Shown: piece after piece, positions 42,531-51,559 of the stretch
Numbering within the stretch: position 1 is the stretch's first letter
Layout of the letters: every line of letters begins with the position of its first letter
Translations under genes and position numbers: made by a program
Notes under the pieces: model-generated
Seen by the model: only the letters and a program-made list of their open reading frames with translations
Told to the model about the DNA's origin: nothing
Databases searched by the model: none
Assembly (NCBI RefSeq): GCF_002000365.1
Contig: NZ_MVBK01000057.1
Location: forward strand, 18,974 to 82,973
Direction: 5' to 3'
Length of the DNA stretch: 64,000 bases
Origin: Thioalkalivibrio denitrificans
Lineage (GTDB): Bacteria > Pseudomonadota > Gammaproteobacteria > Ectothiorhodospirales > Ectothiorhodospiraceae

Positions 42531-42613
42531 TGAATGATTGGGGACAGACATGGTCACATGAGCCATACGCCCCGTTGCAGGTGCCACGGGGTACCCATTC
42601 TGGATGGAATGCT

Positions 42614-44110
42614 ATGATAACCGGCATGTTCAGGCATCGACACGCAAGGAAGTTTCGCCTCTGGCTCTGGGGGGTTCTCGCGCTGCTGGGTGCAGGCCTC
42701 GCCCTGGGTGTGGGGGGCGAGGAAGAGGAGCGGCGCACCGCGGTGCTCCTGGAGATCTCCGGCGCCATCGGACCGGCCACCAGCGACTATGTGGTGCGCG
42801 GCATGCGGGAGGCCCGGGACCGCAATGCCGAGATCATTGTACTGCGCATGGACACGCCGGGCGGTCTGGACACCGCCATGCGTGAGATGATCAAGGAGAT
42901 TCTGTCCTCACCGGTGCCCGTCGCCACCTACGTATATCCTGCCGGATCCCGTGCTGCCAGCGCGGGCACCTACATCCTCTATGCGAGCCATATCGCCGCC
43001 ATGGCCCCGGCGACGAACCTGGGCTCGGCGACCCCGGTGCAGATCGGCGGCATGCCCGGCGTGCCGGAAGAGCCGGAGCGTGAGGATCGCAGCCGCGACA
43101 GGGACGACAAGAACGAGGAAGAACGGAATGAGGGCGATGCATCGGCCGAGGCGGACGAAGCGCAAGAGGAACGGCCCGCCGAGCCCCGGCGCGGCGAAAC
43201 GCCCATGGAGCGCAAGGTGCTCGAGGATGCCGTGGCCTACATCCGCGGGCTGGCCGAGCGCCACGGCCGCAATGCCGACTGGGCCGAACAGGCGGTGCGC
43301 GAGGCCGTCAACCTGACTGCCACCGAGGCCCTGGAGAAGAACGTCATCGACGTGGTGGCGGAGAGCGTGGACGATCTGTTGCAGCAGATCCACGGTCGCA
43401 CCGTGAAGATGGAGATCGGTGAGCGCACTCTGGATACCGAGAATCTGCAGCTGGTGGAGATCGAGCCGGACTGGCGCAGCCGTCTGCTGTCGGTGATCAC
43501 CAACCCCAACATCGCCTACATCCTGATGATGGTGGGCATCTACGGCATCATTTTCGAGCTGGCCAATCCGGGCAACATCTTCCCGGGCGTGGTGGGCGTC
43601 ATCTGCCTGGTGCTCGCGCTCTATGCCTTCCAGGTCCTGCCCATCAATTACGCGGGTCTGGCGCTGATTCTCGTCGGTATTGTGCTGATGATAGCGGAGG
43701 CCTTCATGCCCAGTTTCGGGGTATTGGGCTTCGGCGGCATCGCCGCATTCGTGATAGGGTCGATCATACTGATGGACGAAGCTACGCTGACAATCTCAAT
43801 TCCGCTCATCGGTGGTGTGGCGCTGGTCTCAGCCCTGTTCTTCATCTGGGTCCTCACCCGGCTCGTGGGCATCCGAAGGCGCCAGGTGGTCACGGGCAAG
43901 GAGGAAATGATCGGTCTGGAAGGCACGGCCAAGGAGGACTTTTCGGGTAACAGGGGCCGTGTATGGCTGCACAGCGAGACCTGGTCCGCCGAGTCGCCAG
44001 TCCCCGTGTACGAGGGCGATTCGGTCAGAGTGACAGGAATGAAGGGGCTGCGGCTCGTGGTGGAGCCGGTGGCTGAAGAAACCGACACAAACAAAGGAGC
44101 TGCCACATGA
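42614..44110 (+). CDS. NfeD-type membrane serine protease
   Basis: A 498-residue nodulation-formation-efficiency (NfeD1b) protein. Signal/anchor at the N-terminus, a ClpP-like domain with Ser in [12 protein letters not shown] and a likely Lys in ERKVLEDAV, four membrane helices and a C-terminal OB-like NfeD domain ([21 protein letters not shown]). An unusual 40-residue highly charged insert ([20 protein letters not shown]) lies inside the protease domain. Its stop overlaps the slipin start, a standard partner pair in membrane quality control. Start 42614 is chosen; 42626 is possible. Confidence 0.88.
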   Translation: MITGMFRHRHARKFRLWLWGVLALLGAGLALGVGGEEEERRTAVLLEISGAIGPATSDYVVRGMREARDRNAEIIVLRMDTPGGLDTAMREMIKEILSSPVPVATYVYPAGSRAASAGTYILYASHIAAMAPATNLGSATPVQIGGMPGVPEEPEREDRSRDRDDKNEEERNEGDASAEADEAQEERPAEPRRGETPMERKVLEDAVAYIRGLAERHGRNADWAEQAVREAVNLTATEALEKNVIDVVAESVDDLLQQIHGRTVKMEIGERTLDTENLQLVEIEPDWRSRLLSVITNPNIAYILMMVGIYGIIFELANPGNIFPGVVGVICLVLALYAFQVLPINYAGLALILVGIVLMIAEAFMPSFGVLGFGGIAAFVIGSIILMDEATLTISIPLIGGVALVSALFFIWVLTRLVGIRRRQVVTGKEEMIGLEGTAKEDFSGNRGRVWLHSETWSAESPVPVYEGDSVRVTGMKGLRLVVEPVAEETDTNKGAAT

Positions 44111-44856
44111 TTGCCTATCTGGTACCCGTGGCCCTGGTTGTGGGCCTGCTGATCATGTCCATCCGGATCCTTCCGGAGTATGAGCGCGGCGTGATCTTCT
44201 TCCTCGGCAGGTTCCAGGCGGTGAAAGGCCCGGGCCTGATCATCGTGATCCCGGGCATTCAACAGATGGTGCGTGTGGACCTGCGCATCATCACCCTGGA
44301 CGTGCCCAGCCAGGACGTGATCTCCCAGGACAACGTCACCGTGCGGGTCAACGCGGTGCTCTACTTCCGGGTGATGGATTCCGCCAAGGCGATCATCCAG
44401 GTGGAGGACTACTACGCCGCCACCAGCCAGCTGGCCCAGACCACGCTGCGTTCGGTGCTGGGCAAGCACGATCTCGACGAGATGCTCTCCGAGCGCGACA
44501 AGCTCAACGCCGATATCCAGGAGATTCTCGATGCCCAGACCGACGCCTGGGGCATCAAGGTGACCAACGTCGAGATCAAGCACGTGGACCTCAACGAAAG
44601 CATGATCCGCGCCATTGCCCGCCAGGCCGAGGCCGAGCGTGAACGGCGCGCCAAGGTCATCCATGCGGAGGGCGAACTGCAGGCTGCGGAGAAGCTCTCC
44701 GAGGCCGCCGAGATCATCGCCCGCCACCCCGCGGCACTGCAGCTCCGTTACCTGCAGACCATGAACGACATGTCCAATAAGACCGGCTCCTCGTCCATCT
44801 TCTTCCCGCTGCCCATGGAATTGACGGAGATATTCAAGGCGCTCTCGTCGAAGTGA
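44107..44856 (+). CDS. Slipin (SPFH/stomatin family)
   Basis: A 249-residue stomatin-like membrane scaffold. N-terminal membrane segment ([18 protein letters not shown]), then the SPFH domain ([47 protein letters not shown]) and a C-terminal coiled coil ([26 protein letters not shown]). It pairs with NfeD, whose gene overlaps by ATGA. Confidence 0.94.
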   Translation: MIAYLVPVALVVGLLIMSIRILPEYERGVIFFLGRFQAVKGPGLIIVIPGIQQMVRVDLRIITLDVPSQDVISQDNVTVRVNAVLYFRVMDSAKAIIQVEDYYAATSQLAQTTLRSVLGKHDLDEMLSERDKLNADIQEILDAQTDAWGIKVTNVEIKHVDLNESMIRAIARQAEAERERRAKVIHAEGELQAAEKLSEAAEIIARHPAALQLRYLQTMNDMSNKTGSSSIFFPLPMELTEIFKALSSK

Positions 44857-44965
44857 GAAGTGTGAAGTGTGAATTGAGAAGTTGGAAGGGAGCCATGTGA
44901 AGAGGAGCTTGAGAAGTCGGATTTGGATGTTTTCCCGCTTCCCAATTCCAACTTCCCACCTCCTT
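44853..44965. repeat. Heptamer hairpin (GTGTGAA / CTTCCCA type) between slipin gene and xerD
   Basis: The left arm GTGAGAA, GTGTGAA, GTGTGAA, TTGAGAA, GTTGGAA starts inside the slipin stop codon. The right arm CTTCCCA, ATTCCAA, CTTCCCA ends just before xerD. Degenerate, but strictly 7-base in both arms. Confidence 0.8.
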
Positions 44966-44969
44966 CGGA

Positions 44970-45896
44970 ATGCCTGATATAACAGACGATCAGGAATTGG
45001 CCGACCTGTCGACACGAGCCATTGACGTCTTCCTGGACGCCATCTGGGCCGAGCACGGTCTGAGCGATCACACGCTTGCCGCCTACCGGGCGGACCTGAA
45101 CGCCCTGGCCCGCTGGTTGCAGGGGCGAGGTGTCGCCGTGGAGCAGGCCGAACGGGCGGAACTCCTGGCCTACCTGTCCCATCGCGTGGCCGCCGGCGCG
45201 CGTCCGCGTTCCACGGCCCGCCTGCTGTCCAGCCTGCGCCGTTTCTACCGTCACCTGGTGCGCGAGGGCCGGCGCATGGATGACCCCACGGCCCGGATCG
45301 ACTCGCCCAGGCTGGGTCGGCCGCTACCGGACACCCTGAGCGAGGCCGATGTGGAGGCGCTTCTTGCCGCACCGGCCGTGGAGGAGGGCCTCGGGTTGCG
45401 GGACCGCGCGATGCTGGAACTGATCTATGCAACCGGCCTGCGCGTCTCGGAGCTGGTTGGTCTCAAGGTGGACCAGGTCAATCTGCGTCATGGCGTCGTG
45501 CGCACTGTCGGCAAGGGCGGCAAGGAACGCCTGGTGCCCCTGGGCGAGGAGGCGTCGGCCTGGGTGAGCCGCTACCTTGCCGATGCCCGGCCCGCATTGC
45601 TGCGCGGTCGGGATGCCAGTGATGACCTCTTCGTCACCCGCCGCGGCGCCGCCATGACCCGCCAGGCCTTCTGGCACCTGATTCGCCGTTATGCCCACCA
45701 GGCGGGGATCAACAAACACCTTTCTCCCCACACGCTGCGCCATGCCTTCGCCACGCACCTTCTGAACCACGGCGCCGACCTGCGCGTGGTACAGATGCTG
45801 CTCGGCCACAGCGATCTCTCCACCACCCAGATCTACACCCACGTGGCGCGCGCGAGACTCAAGGAACTCCACGGACAGCACCACCCGCGCGGATGA
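44970..45896 (+). CDS. xerD: Site-specific recombinase XerD
   Basis: Tyrosine recombinase that resolves chromosome dimers at dif with XerC and FtsK. The 308-residue product has all catalytic residues: Arg158 (ATGLRVSEL), Lys182 (VGKGGKERLVP), His254 and Arg257 (SPHTLRHAF), His280 (LLGHSDLSTTQ) and Tyr289. It is followed by dsbC, the normal order. It is a core enzyme, not a phage integrase. No ribosome site is visible; the leader is a heptamer repeat. Confidence 0.96.
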   Translation: MPDITDDQELADLSTRAIDVFLDAIWAEHGLSDHTLAAYRADLNALARWLQGRGVAVEQAERAELLAYLSHRVAAGARPRSTARLLSSLRRFYRHLVREGRRMDDPTARIDSPRLGRPLPDTLSEADVEALLAAPAVEEGLGLRDRAMLELIYATGLRVSELVGLKVDQVNLRHGVVRTVGKGGKERLVPLGEEASAWVSRYLADARPALLRGRDASDDLFVTRRGAAMTRQAFWHLIRRYAHQAGINKHLSPHTLRHAFATHLLNHGADLRVVQMLLGHSDLSTTQIYTHVARARLKELHGQHHPRG

Positions 45897-45906
45897 TCAC
45901 CCGCAG

Positions 45907-45969
45907 GACCACTGACCACTGACCGCTGACCGCTGACCGCTGAATGCTGAATGCTGAATGCTGAAAGCT
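45907..45969. repeat. One-armed heptamer array with block-wise variants after xerD
   Basis: Nine 7-base units in a row: GACCACT x2, GACCGCT x3, GAATGCT x3, GAAAGCT. Variants occur in blocks, as expected if the array grows by duplication of neighbouring units. No inverted arm is found before dsbC. Confidence 0.9.
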
Positions 45970-46107
45970 AAAGAACAAATGTAGCGACACGACGACGGAC
46001 TGCACCCGTCCAGGCTTGTATCTCATATCTAATGGAATCTTTTGCACCATCGCGCGTCATAGACATGCGATACCCTGATTTCCTTACGCTCTTTCCGGAC
46101 CCGACTT

Positions 46108-46833
46108 ATGAAAATGACCCGACTCGTGTTCATGCCGGTGTTGCTGCTGGCCCTCTTGTCGCTGGCCGTGGCCGCATCCGAGAAGCACGTGCGCGAGCGC
46201 ATGCAGATGCTGATCCCGGGGGCGGTGCCCGATGCCGTTGTTGAAACCCCGGTGGACGGTGTCTACGAAGTACGCTACGGCACGCAGATTCTGTACATGA
46301 GCGCGGACGGAAAGTACGTGTTCCAGGGCAATCTGGTGGATACCGAGACCCGTACCAACCTCACGGAAAGCAGCCGTACATTGGCCAGGCAACAGGTGGT
46401 TGCGGATCTGGACGAATCACGCATGGTCATCTACGGGGCCAATGGCGAGACCCGACATGTGGTGACCGTGTTCACCGACGCGGACTGCACGTTCTGCCGC
46501 CGCATGCACGCGGAAATGCCCGAGATCAACGATCTGGGTATCACCATCCGCTATCTGCTCTTCCCCCGCACGGGCGTGGACTCCCCCAGCTATCGCAAGG
46601 CGGTGAGCATCTGGTGCGCCGATGATCAGCATCACGCCATGGACGAGGCGAAGCTGGGACGCGAGATACCGGCGAAGAGCTGCGACAATCCTGTGCAGGA
46701 ACACATGGCGCTGGGCGAGCAGCTGGGCGTGCAGGGCACCCCGGCCCTGGTCCTGGAAAATGGTCAGATGCTGCCCGGCTACCGCCCGGTGAATGAACTG
46801 GCTGCGATTCTGGAGCAGCTCAGCAAGAGATAA
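46108..46833 (+). CDS. dsbC: Thiol:disulfide isomerase DsbC
   Basis: Periplasmic disulfide isomerase. The 241-residue product has a signal peptide ending near residue 23 (LLLALLSLAVAA), an N-terminal dimerisation domain, and a thioredoxin-fold domain with active site Cys127-Thr-Phe-Cys130 and cis-proline in VQGTPALVL; a second cysteine pair lies at SIWCADDQ and AKSCDN, as in E. coli. Located after xerD. Confidence 0.94.
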   Translation: MKMTRLVFMPVLLLALLSLAVAASEKHVRERMQMLIPGAVPDAVVETPVDGVYEVRYGTQILYMSADGKYVFQGNLVDTETRTNLTESSRTLARQQVVADLDESRMVIYGANGETRHVVTVFTDADCTFCRRMHAEMPEINDLGITIRYLLFPRTGVDSPSYRKAVSIWCADDQHHAMDEAKLGREIPAKSCDNPVQEHMALGEQLGVQGTPALVLENGQMLPGYRPVNELAAILEQLSKR

Positions 46834-47007
46834 GGATGAAGGTTGAAGGATGAAGGATGAAGGCTGAATGGAAGCCAATTCCAACTCACCCTTCATGCTT
46901 TTCCCGTAGGAGCCCGGCCCTCCGGGCGAACATTCCCACGGAGTTTCGTTCGCCCGGAGGGCCGGGCTCCTACGGGGGAGCGTCCGGGTTAATTCAACCT
47001 TCAACCT
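46833..47007. repeat. Heptamer hairpin (AGGATGA type) interrupted by a REP palindrome
   Basis: The left arm is AGGATGA, AGGTTGA, AGGATGA x2, AGGCTGA (46833-46867). The right arm is a shorter TCAACCT x2 (46994-47007). Between them sits a complete GTAGGAGCCCGGCC palindrome, so one mobile or repeated element appears nested inside another. It spans the gap between convergent dsbC and the CnoX-like gene. Confidence 0.8.
46903..46976. repeat. REP-like palindrome (GTAGGAGCCCGGCC type)
   Basis: Perfect 28-base inverted repeat: 46903-46930 and 46949-46976, with an 18-base loop. Lies inside a heptamer hairpin between convergent genes. Confidence 0.93.
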
Positions 47008-47009
47008 TT

Positions 47010-47870
47010 TCAGTACAACAGGCTCACCATCTTCCTCCGGTATTCCTTCACCAGCGGGTGCTGCGCGCCGAGTAACTCGAAGGCGGCCAGCAGGCCTTTG
47101 TGGCCGGCATCGTCCCCGTACTTGCGGTGTTTCTGCATGAGGCGCAGGAGCAGGGGCAGCGCCGTCTCGTAATCCTCCGCGAGGATCTTCGCCGCGGCCA
47201 CCCGGTGCATGGCTTCGGGGTTGTCGCCCGATTCCGCCGCCGCCTCCAGTTGCCCGAGTTCATCCCCCCGCGCCGCCACGCGGGCAAACCGGACCTGCGC
47301 CTCCAGGCGCCGCACGGCCTCGTCCTGGTGCAGGTCCATGGGCAGTGTCTTGAGGGTCTCGTCCGCTTCGTCCGCGCGCCCCAACGCCACCAGTGCCCGC
47401 GCGATGTCGATCTTGAGGGCCTGGTTGTCGGGATCGCTCTCGAACGCCGCCTGCAGACCGGCCAGAGCCCCCTCGGCATCGCCTGCGCGCAGCTTTTCCA
47501 GGGCGGCGCTGCGCAGATTGTCCGACTCACGGGGGAGGTGACGCTCCAGCAGAGTGCGGATGGCGGACTCGGGCTGAACGCCCATGAACTGGTCCACGGG
47601 CTTTCCATGGCGGAAGACCATCACCGTGGGCAGGCTGCGTATGCCGAACTGCGCGGCCAGCGCCTGCTGCTGATCGGAGTTCACCTTGGCCAGGATCACG
47701 CGCCCCGCAAAGTCCTCAACGATCTTCGCCAGCACCGGCATCAGTATCCGGCAGGGCTGGCACCAGTCCGCCCAGAAGTCCACCAGCACCGGCCGTTCCC
47801 GCGACCCCTCCAACACCACCTCGGTGAAGTTGCTCTGGGTGACGTCGATGATGAAAGGGGAATCGGGCAT
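47010..47870 (-). CDS. cnoX: CnoX/YbbN-type thioredoxin with TPR tail
   Basis: A 286-residue protein with an N-terminal thioredoxin domain (VLVDFWADWCQPCRILMPVL; Cys37/Cys40) and a C-terminal helical TPR-like region (residues about 115-286). It is a cytoplasmic chaperedoxin of the CnoX/YbbN family, but keeps the full WCQPC active site, unlike E. coli CnoX with SxxC. That implies real redox activity. Confidence 0.9.
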   Translation of the reverse strand: MPDSPFIIDVTQSNFTEVVLEGSRERPVLVDFWADWCQPCRILMPVLAKIVEDFAGRVILAKVNSDQQQALAAQFGIRSLPTVMVFRHGKPVDQFMGVQPESAIRTLLERHLPRESDNLRSAALEKLRAGDAEGALAGLQAAFESDPDNQALKIDIARALVALGRADEADETLKTLPMDLHQDEAVRRLEAQVRFARVAARGDELGQLEAAAESGDNPEAMHRVAAAKILAEDYETALPLLLRLMQKHRKYGDDAGHKGLLAAFELLGAQHPLVKEYRRKMVSLLY

Positions 47871-47936
47871 CGGGGGGGTTCCTCCTGGCTTGAGATGTAA
47901 TGGGTCGATTCAGACAAGTTGGGATGGTTTGGGGAT

Positions 47937-48029
47937 GATTCAAGATTCAATATTCAAGATTCAAAGGGAAGGTCCAGGACCAATCACAGAGCATCACCCC
48001 TTTGAATCTTGAATATTGAATCTTGAATC
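47937..48029. repeat. ATTCAAG-family heptamer hairpin with identical 32-nt arms
   Basis: Left arm 47937-47968 and right arm 47998-48029 are exact inverse copies over 32 bases, including a shared variant unit (AAT in place of AAG). The loop is 29 bases. It lies between the AddA-type helicase gene and the CnoX-like gene, both on the minus strand. Confidence 0.97.
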
Positions 48030-48032
48030 CGT

Positions 48033-51000
48033 TCACACCAGCACCCGGATGTGCGTAAACAGCAGCCTGCATTCCACCTCGCGTCCCGGCCAGAGGCGCC
48101 GGACGCCCTCCGCATACAGCACCATGGGTTCGGCGTAGGCCTGTGCCACCCGACGGGCCTGCTGCTCGTCGGCCACCCGGTGGGTCTTGTAGTCCACGAG
48201 GAGAATGTGTTCGGGCGTTACGCGGAGCCGATCGATGATGCCGTACACGGTACGGCCGTCCGGGGCCGTGTACTGCAGCGGCACTTCGCAGTAATCGAGA
48301 CTCCGATCCCGGGGTTCGAACACGTCTGCGAGCGCCGGCGCGGCGAGAACGGCCCGTGCCTCGGCGAGCCAGTCTGCCAGTTCCGGGTGGGCAGGGTCCA
48401 GACGCAGTTCCAGGGCAAGCCTGCGTCGCAATGCATCGTCGTCATCGTCCGATCCCCCTGCCAGCCACTCGAGCAGGCGGTGAATGCCGATGCCCCGCAG
48501 ACGGGCATCCTCGTCGCCGTCACCGGCCTCCCATGTGTCGGTGGCCGCCCGACTCGGGGCGATCTCCACCTCCGGTGCGCCGCAGGCAAGACGCGAAGCG
48601 AGTTCCGGAGGCACCGGTGCGGGCGGCGGCCGTTCCCTGACCGTCGCCGCCACCGGGGGCGGCGTGCCCACCTCGTGGGCCCAGGTGCCGTCGTCCATGA
48701 AGCGGCCCGGTACGGGCGCGGTTGCGGCCTCCGGGGCAAGGGCCTCGCGGATACGGGCATACCATCCGCCGTTGCTGCGACCGCTGGCCGAGATGATCAG
48801 CACCTGCCGGGCCCGGGTGAGCGCCACATAAAGCAGGTTGGCGTCCTCGCGATCCCGGATTTCCCGGACGCCGGCGGCGCGGGCCGCGGTGGTCCGGTCC
48901 AGGTCGGCGGCCCTGGGCAGCAACTGCATCAACCGGGGGCGGTCCGCCCCCGCGGGCCAGTCCACGAGGGTACCGTAGGCCTGCCTGTCCTGGGGCACGG
49001 CGGCCGCGTCGGCCAGAAAGACCACCGGGGCTTCCAGCCCCTTGGCGGCGTGGATGGTCATGATGCGCACGCGTTCGGCCGAGCCGCGCACCGGCGGGGT
49101 GTCCGGGGCGCCCTCGGCCTGATCGCGCAGGCCGCGCAGCCGGGCCAGAAAGTGCACCAGGCTCGGATAGCGGCCGCTGTCCACCTCCAGGGCCAGTTCC
49201 AGAAAGCGCACCAGGCTGGCCAGTACCGTGGGCACCCGGTCCGGGCGGCTGCCGGCTGCATAGCGGGCCAGCACATTGCCGTCCAGAAAGATGCGATCCA
49301 GGAGATCGTGCACCGGCAGGGCCCCGCTCCAGGTGCGCCACAGGGTCAGCTTTTCCGCGGCGCGTCTCAGGGGGTGCGTTTCAGGCAGGCCGGGTGCCAG
49401 TGCCTCCAGCCGCTCGTGCCAGGGTCCGCGCCCCGCCTCGGCGAGGCGTTCCAGTTCCTCGTGCCCGATACTGAACAGCGGTGAGCGCAGCACCTGGGCC
49501 AGGGCCAGATCGTCGTGGGGGGTGATCAGCACCCGCAGCAGGGCCTCAAGGTCCTGGATCTCCAGGTACTCCAGCAAGGCGCCCTTCGCCGCACTGAGGT
49601 AGGGGATCCCGGCATCGCGCAAGGCATCTTCGATGGCCTGCACGTGGGTTCGTCTGCGCACCAGGATGGTGATGTCCGCGTAACCCACGGGCCGCGCCGT
49701 CTCGCCATGGCCGACCACCAGCCCCTCGGCAACCATGGACCGGATGCGCGCCGCGATACGCGCTCCCTCCCGGGCATGCAGGGTCTCACCGGTGTCGGGG
49801 CGGGGGGTCGTGAGGGGGTTGCGCAGGCCCTCGAGGGGCGGCGTCTCGTCGGGGTCATCGGGCTCGATCAGGGGCCACACTTCCACGCGACCCCACAGGT
49901 CCTCGAGGTGGGTGCCGTGTTCCTGGAAGTCCTCCAGGGCGGATCGCAGGGACGGGGAGACCGTGAATACCCGGTTGACGAAATCCATCACCGCAGGGCT
50001 GGAGCGCCACGACCGGTCCAGGTGCTCCGGACTTCCGCCCAGGCGATCCCGGATCCACTCTGCCGCGATGACCTGCAGACGGGGGTCGGCCCGCCGGAAA
50101 CTGTAGATGGACTGCTTGGTGTCGCCCACCAGAAACACGCTGCGCCCCTGGCGGTCGCCGTGGGCGGCCAGTTCCTCCAGCAACGGCAGGATCAGTCGCC
50201 ACTGGGTGGGGTTGGTGTCCTGGAACTCGTCGATGAGCAGGTGTTCGATGCGGCTGTCGAGCCGGTACTGCACCCACAGGGCATGGTCGCCGTGATTGAG
50301 CAACCGGTAGGCGCGCCATTCGAGGTCGGTGAAGTCCAGGGTACGCAGTTCCGCCTTGATGTTGCCGTAATGCGCCAGGTAGCGCGTGCCGGCGGTCAGC
50401 CACGCCTCATTGAGCTGCAGGCTGTGCTGGCGCGCGAGCCGGTCCAGGGCGTCCAGGATGTGCTCGCACAGCTGCCCGTGCAGTTCCAGGAATCGCGCCT
50501 CGGCCTCGGGGCCGCCCAGGCGGCCCGCCCGCGCCTTGGTGGGGTTGCGCGTGCGCGGCGCGCCATCCTGTCGCAGCAGCGCGCGGCAGGCGGACTCGAA
50601 TATGGCATGCGCCTCATTCCCGGCCAGGGCATCGGCCAGCGCCTGTCCAAGCGCGGCTTCCCGGGCGGTGTCCTTTCCCAGCAGGGCGGCGAACTCGGCC
50701 AGTTCGGCGCGGACCCGGTCGGTCAGGAAATCGGCACGGAAATCGGCGTCGGGGCTGACGTCCAGCGATTCCGCGATGCGGGAGCGGGCAAATTCCGCCG
50801 GGTGATCCTCATGTTCCGTCCATGCCCACCAGTCCTCCCGGTGGGTGAGGAAGCCATCCAGGGCCTTGCGTGCGCTGTCCACACCGTTGAGGGCGGTCAG
50901 CAGGTGTTCCAGTGCCCCGGCCAGTTCGCCATCAGGTGTCCGGGTGGCCTCGCTCACCAGGGCGTCCCAGGCTCGGTCCCGGATGTCGGCGGTGTTCTCG

Positions 51001-51404
51001 ACCAGTTCGAAACCCGGCGGTACGTCGGCTTCCAGGGGAAACCGGGCCAGCAGATCCTGGCAGAAGGCATGGAAGGTGGTGGTCCTCACGGGGCGCTCGG
51101 CCAGCAGGGTGGTCTCGAAGAGCCGCCGGGCCCGTTCCCGTACGGCCGGTTCCACCGTCACCCCCATGCGTGCCAGTTCAGCGTCCAGGGCGTTGTCGTC
51201 CAGTGTCTGCCAGTGAAGCAGGCGTTCCGTGAGGCGGCTTTGCATCTCCCCGGCCGCCATGCGGGTAAAGGTGACCGCCAGGATGCCCTCCGCCCGGGCG
51301 CCCGCCAGCAGCAGGCGCAGGATGCGGGTCACCAGCAGGTAGGTCTTGCCGGAGCCGGCCGAGGCGAAGACGGAGATGTTGAGTTCGGGATCTGTAGCTG
51401 ACAT
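48033..51404 (-). CDS. addA: AddA-type UvrD helicase/nuclease
   Basis: A 1123-residue helicase-nuclease of the AddA/RecB group for double-strand-break processing. Walker A in FASAGSGKTYLL near residue 16, helicase motifs ILAVTFTRMAA, LLIDEFQDTNPTQW, FLVGDTKQSIYSFRRADP, MTIHAAKGLEAPVVFLAD and VALTRARQVLII. The C-terminus has a PD-(D/E)xK nuclease core (YGIIDRLRVTPEHILLVDYKTHR). No addB gene adjoins it. An in-frame ATG at 51434 would lie inside the tandem repeat upstream; 51404 is chosen (MSATDPELN). No ribosome site is visible at either. Confidence 0.92.
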   Translation of the reverse strand: MSATDPELNISVFASAGSGKTYLLVTRILRLLLAGARAEGILAVTFTRMAAGEMQSRLTERLLHWQTLDDNALDAELARMGVTVEPAVRERARRLFETTLLAERPVRTTTFHAFCQDLLARFPLEADVPPGFELVENTADIRDRAWDALVSEATRTPDGELAGALEHLLTALNGVDSARKALDGFLTHREDWWAWTEHEDHPAEFARSRIAESLDVSPDADFRADFLTDRVRAELAEFAALLGKDTAREAALGQALADALAGNEAHAIFESACRALLRQDGAPRTRNPTKARAGRLGGPEAEARFLELHGQLCEHILDALDRLARQHSLQLNEAWLTAGTRYLAHYGNIKAELRTLDFTDLEWRAYRLLNHGDHALWVQYRLDSRIEHLLIDEFQDTNPTQWRLILPLLEELAAHGDRQGRSVFLVGDTKQSIYSFRRADPRLQVIAAEWIRDRLGGSPEHLDRSWRSSPAVMDFVNRVFTVSPSLRSALEDFQEHGTHLEDLWGRVEVWPLIEPDDPDETPPLEGLRNPLTTPRPDTGETLHAREGARIAARIRSMVAEGLVVGHGETARPVGYADITILVRRRTHVQAIEDALRDAGIPYLSAAKGALLEYLEIQDLEALLRVLITPHDDLALAQVLRSPLFSIGHEELERLAEAGRGPWHERLEALAPGLPETHPLRRAAEKLTLWRTWSGALPVHDLLDRIFLDGNVLARYAAGSRPDRVPTVLASLVRFLELALEVDSGRYPSLVHFLARLRGLRDQAEGAPDTPPVRGSAERVRIMTIHAAKGLEAPVVFLADAAAVPQDRQAYGTLVDWPAGADRPRLMQLLPRAADLDRTTAARAAGVREIRDREDANLLYVALTRARQVLIISASGRSNGGWYARIREALAPEAATAPVPGRFMDDGTWAHEVGTPPPVAATVRERPPPAPVPPELASRLACGAPEVEIAPSRAATDTWEAGDGDEDARLRGIGIHRLLEWLAGGSDDDDDALRRRLALELRLDPAHPELADWLAEARAVLAAPALADVFEPRDRSLDYCEVPLQYTAPDGRTVYGIIDRLRVTPEHILLVDYKTHRVADEQQARRVAQAYAEPMVLYAEGVRRLWPGREVECRLLFTHIRVLV

Positions 51405-51405
51405 C

Positions 51406-51447
51406 AGTGGCAAGTGGCAAGTGGCAAGTGGCAAGGTAAAGATACAG
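51406..51447. repeat. AGTGGCA heptamer array between addA and parE
   Basis: Four perfect AGTGGCA units (51406-51433) followed by AGGTAAA and GATACAG. It begins one base before the addA start codon. Further loose 7-base units (CCTTGTA, TCCTGTA) run from 51478 toward parE. It separates divergent genes and so replaces both leaders. Confidence 0.85.
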
Positions 51448-51559
51448 CTTTTGGGGGTGTGGACCTACCTCAAGGGCCTTGTATCCTGTAGGGTATGTCG
51501 CCCATTATCTTGTATCTCCCGGGCCCGTTGGCCCCACTATCTTGGGTTCTCCGCCTTCC

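Noticed and set aside
44970-45896. Phage or island integrase
   Set aside because: Length, motifs and position before dsbC identify core XerD; no att-type duplication or tRNA is visible nearby.
45859-46050. Minus-strand 63-residue frame after xerD
   Set aside because: Its sequence is the translation of the heptamer array; no ribosome site.
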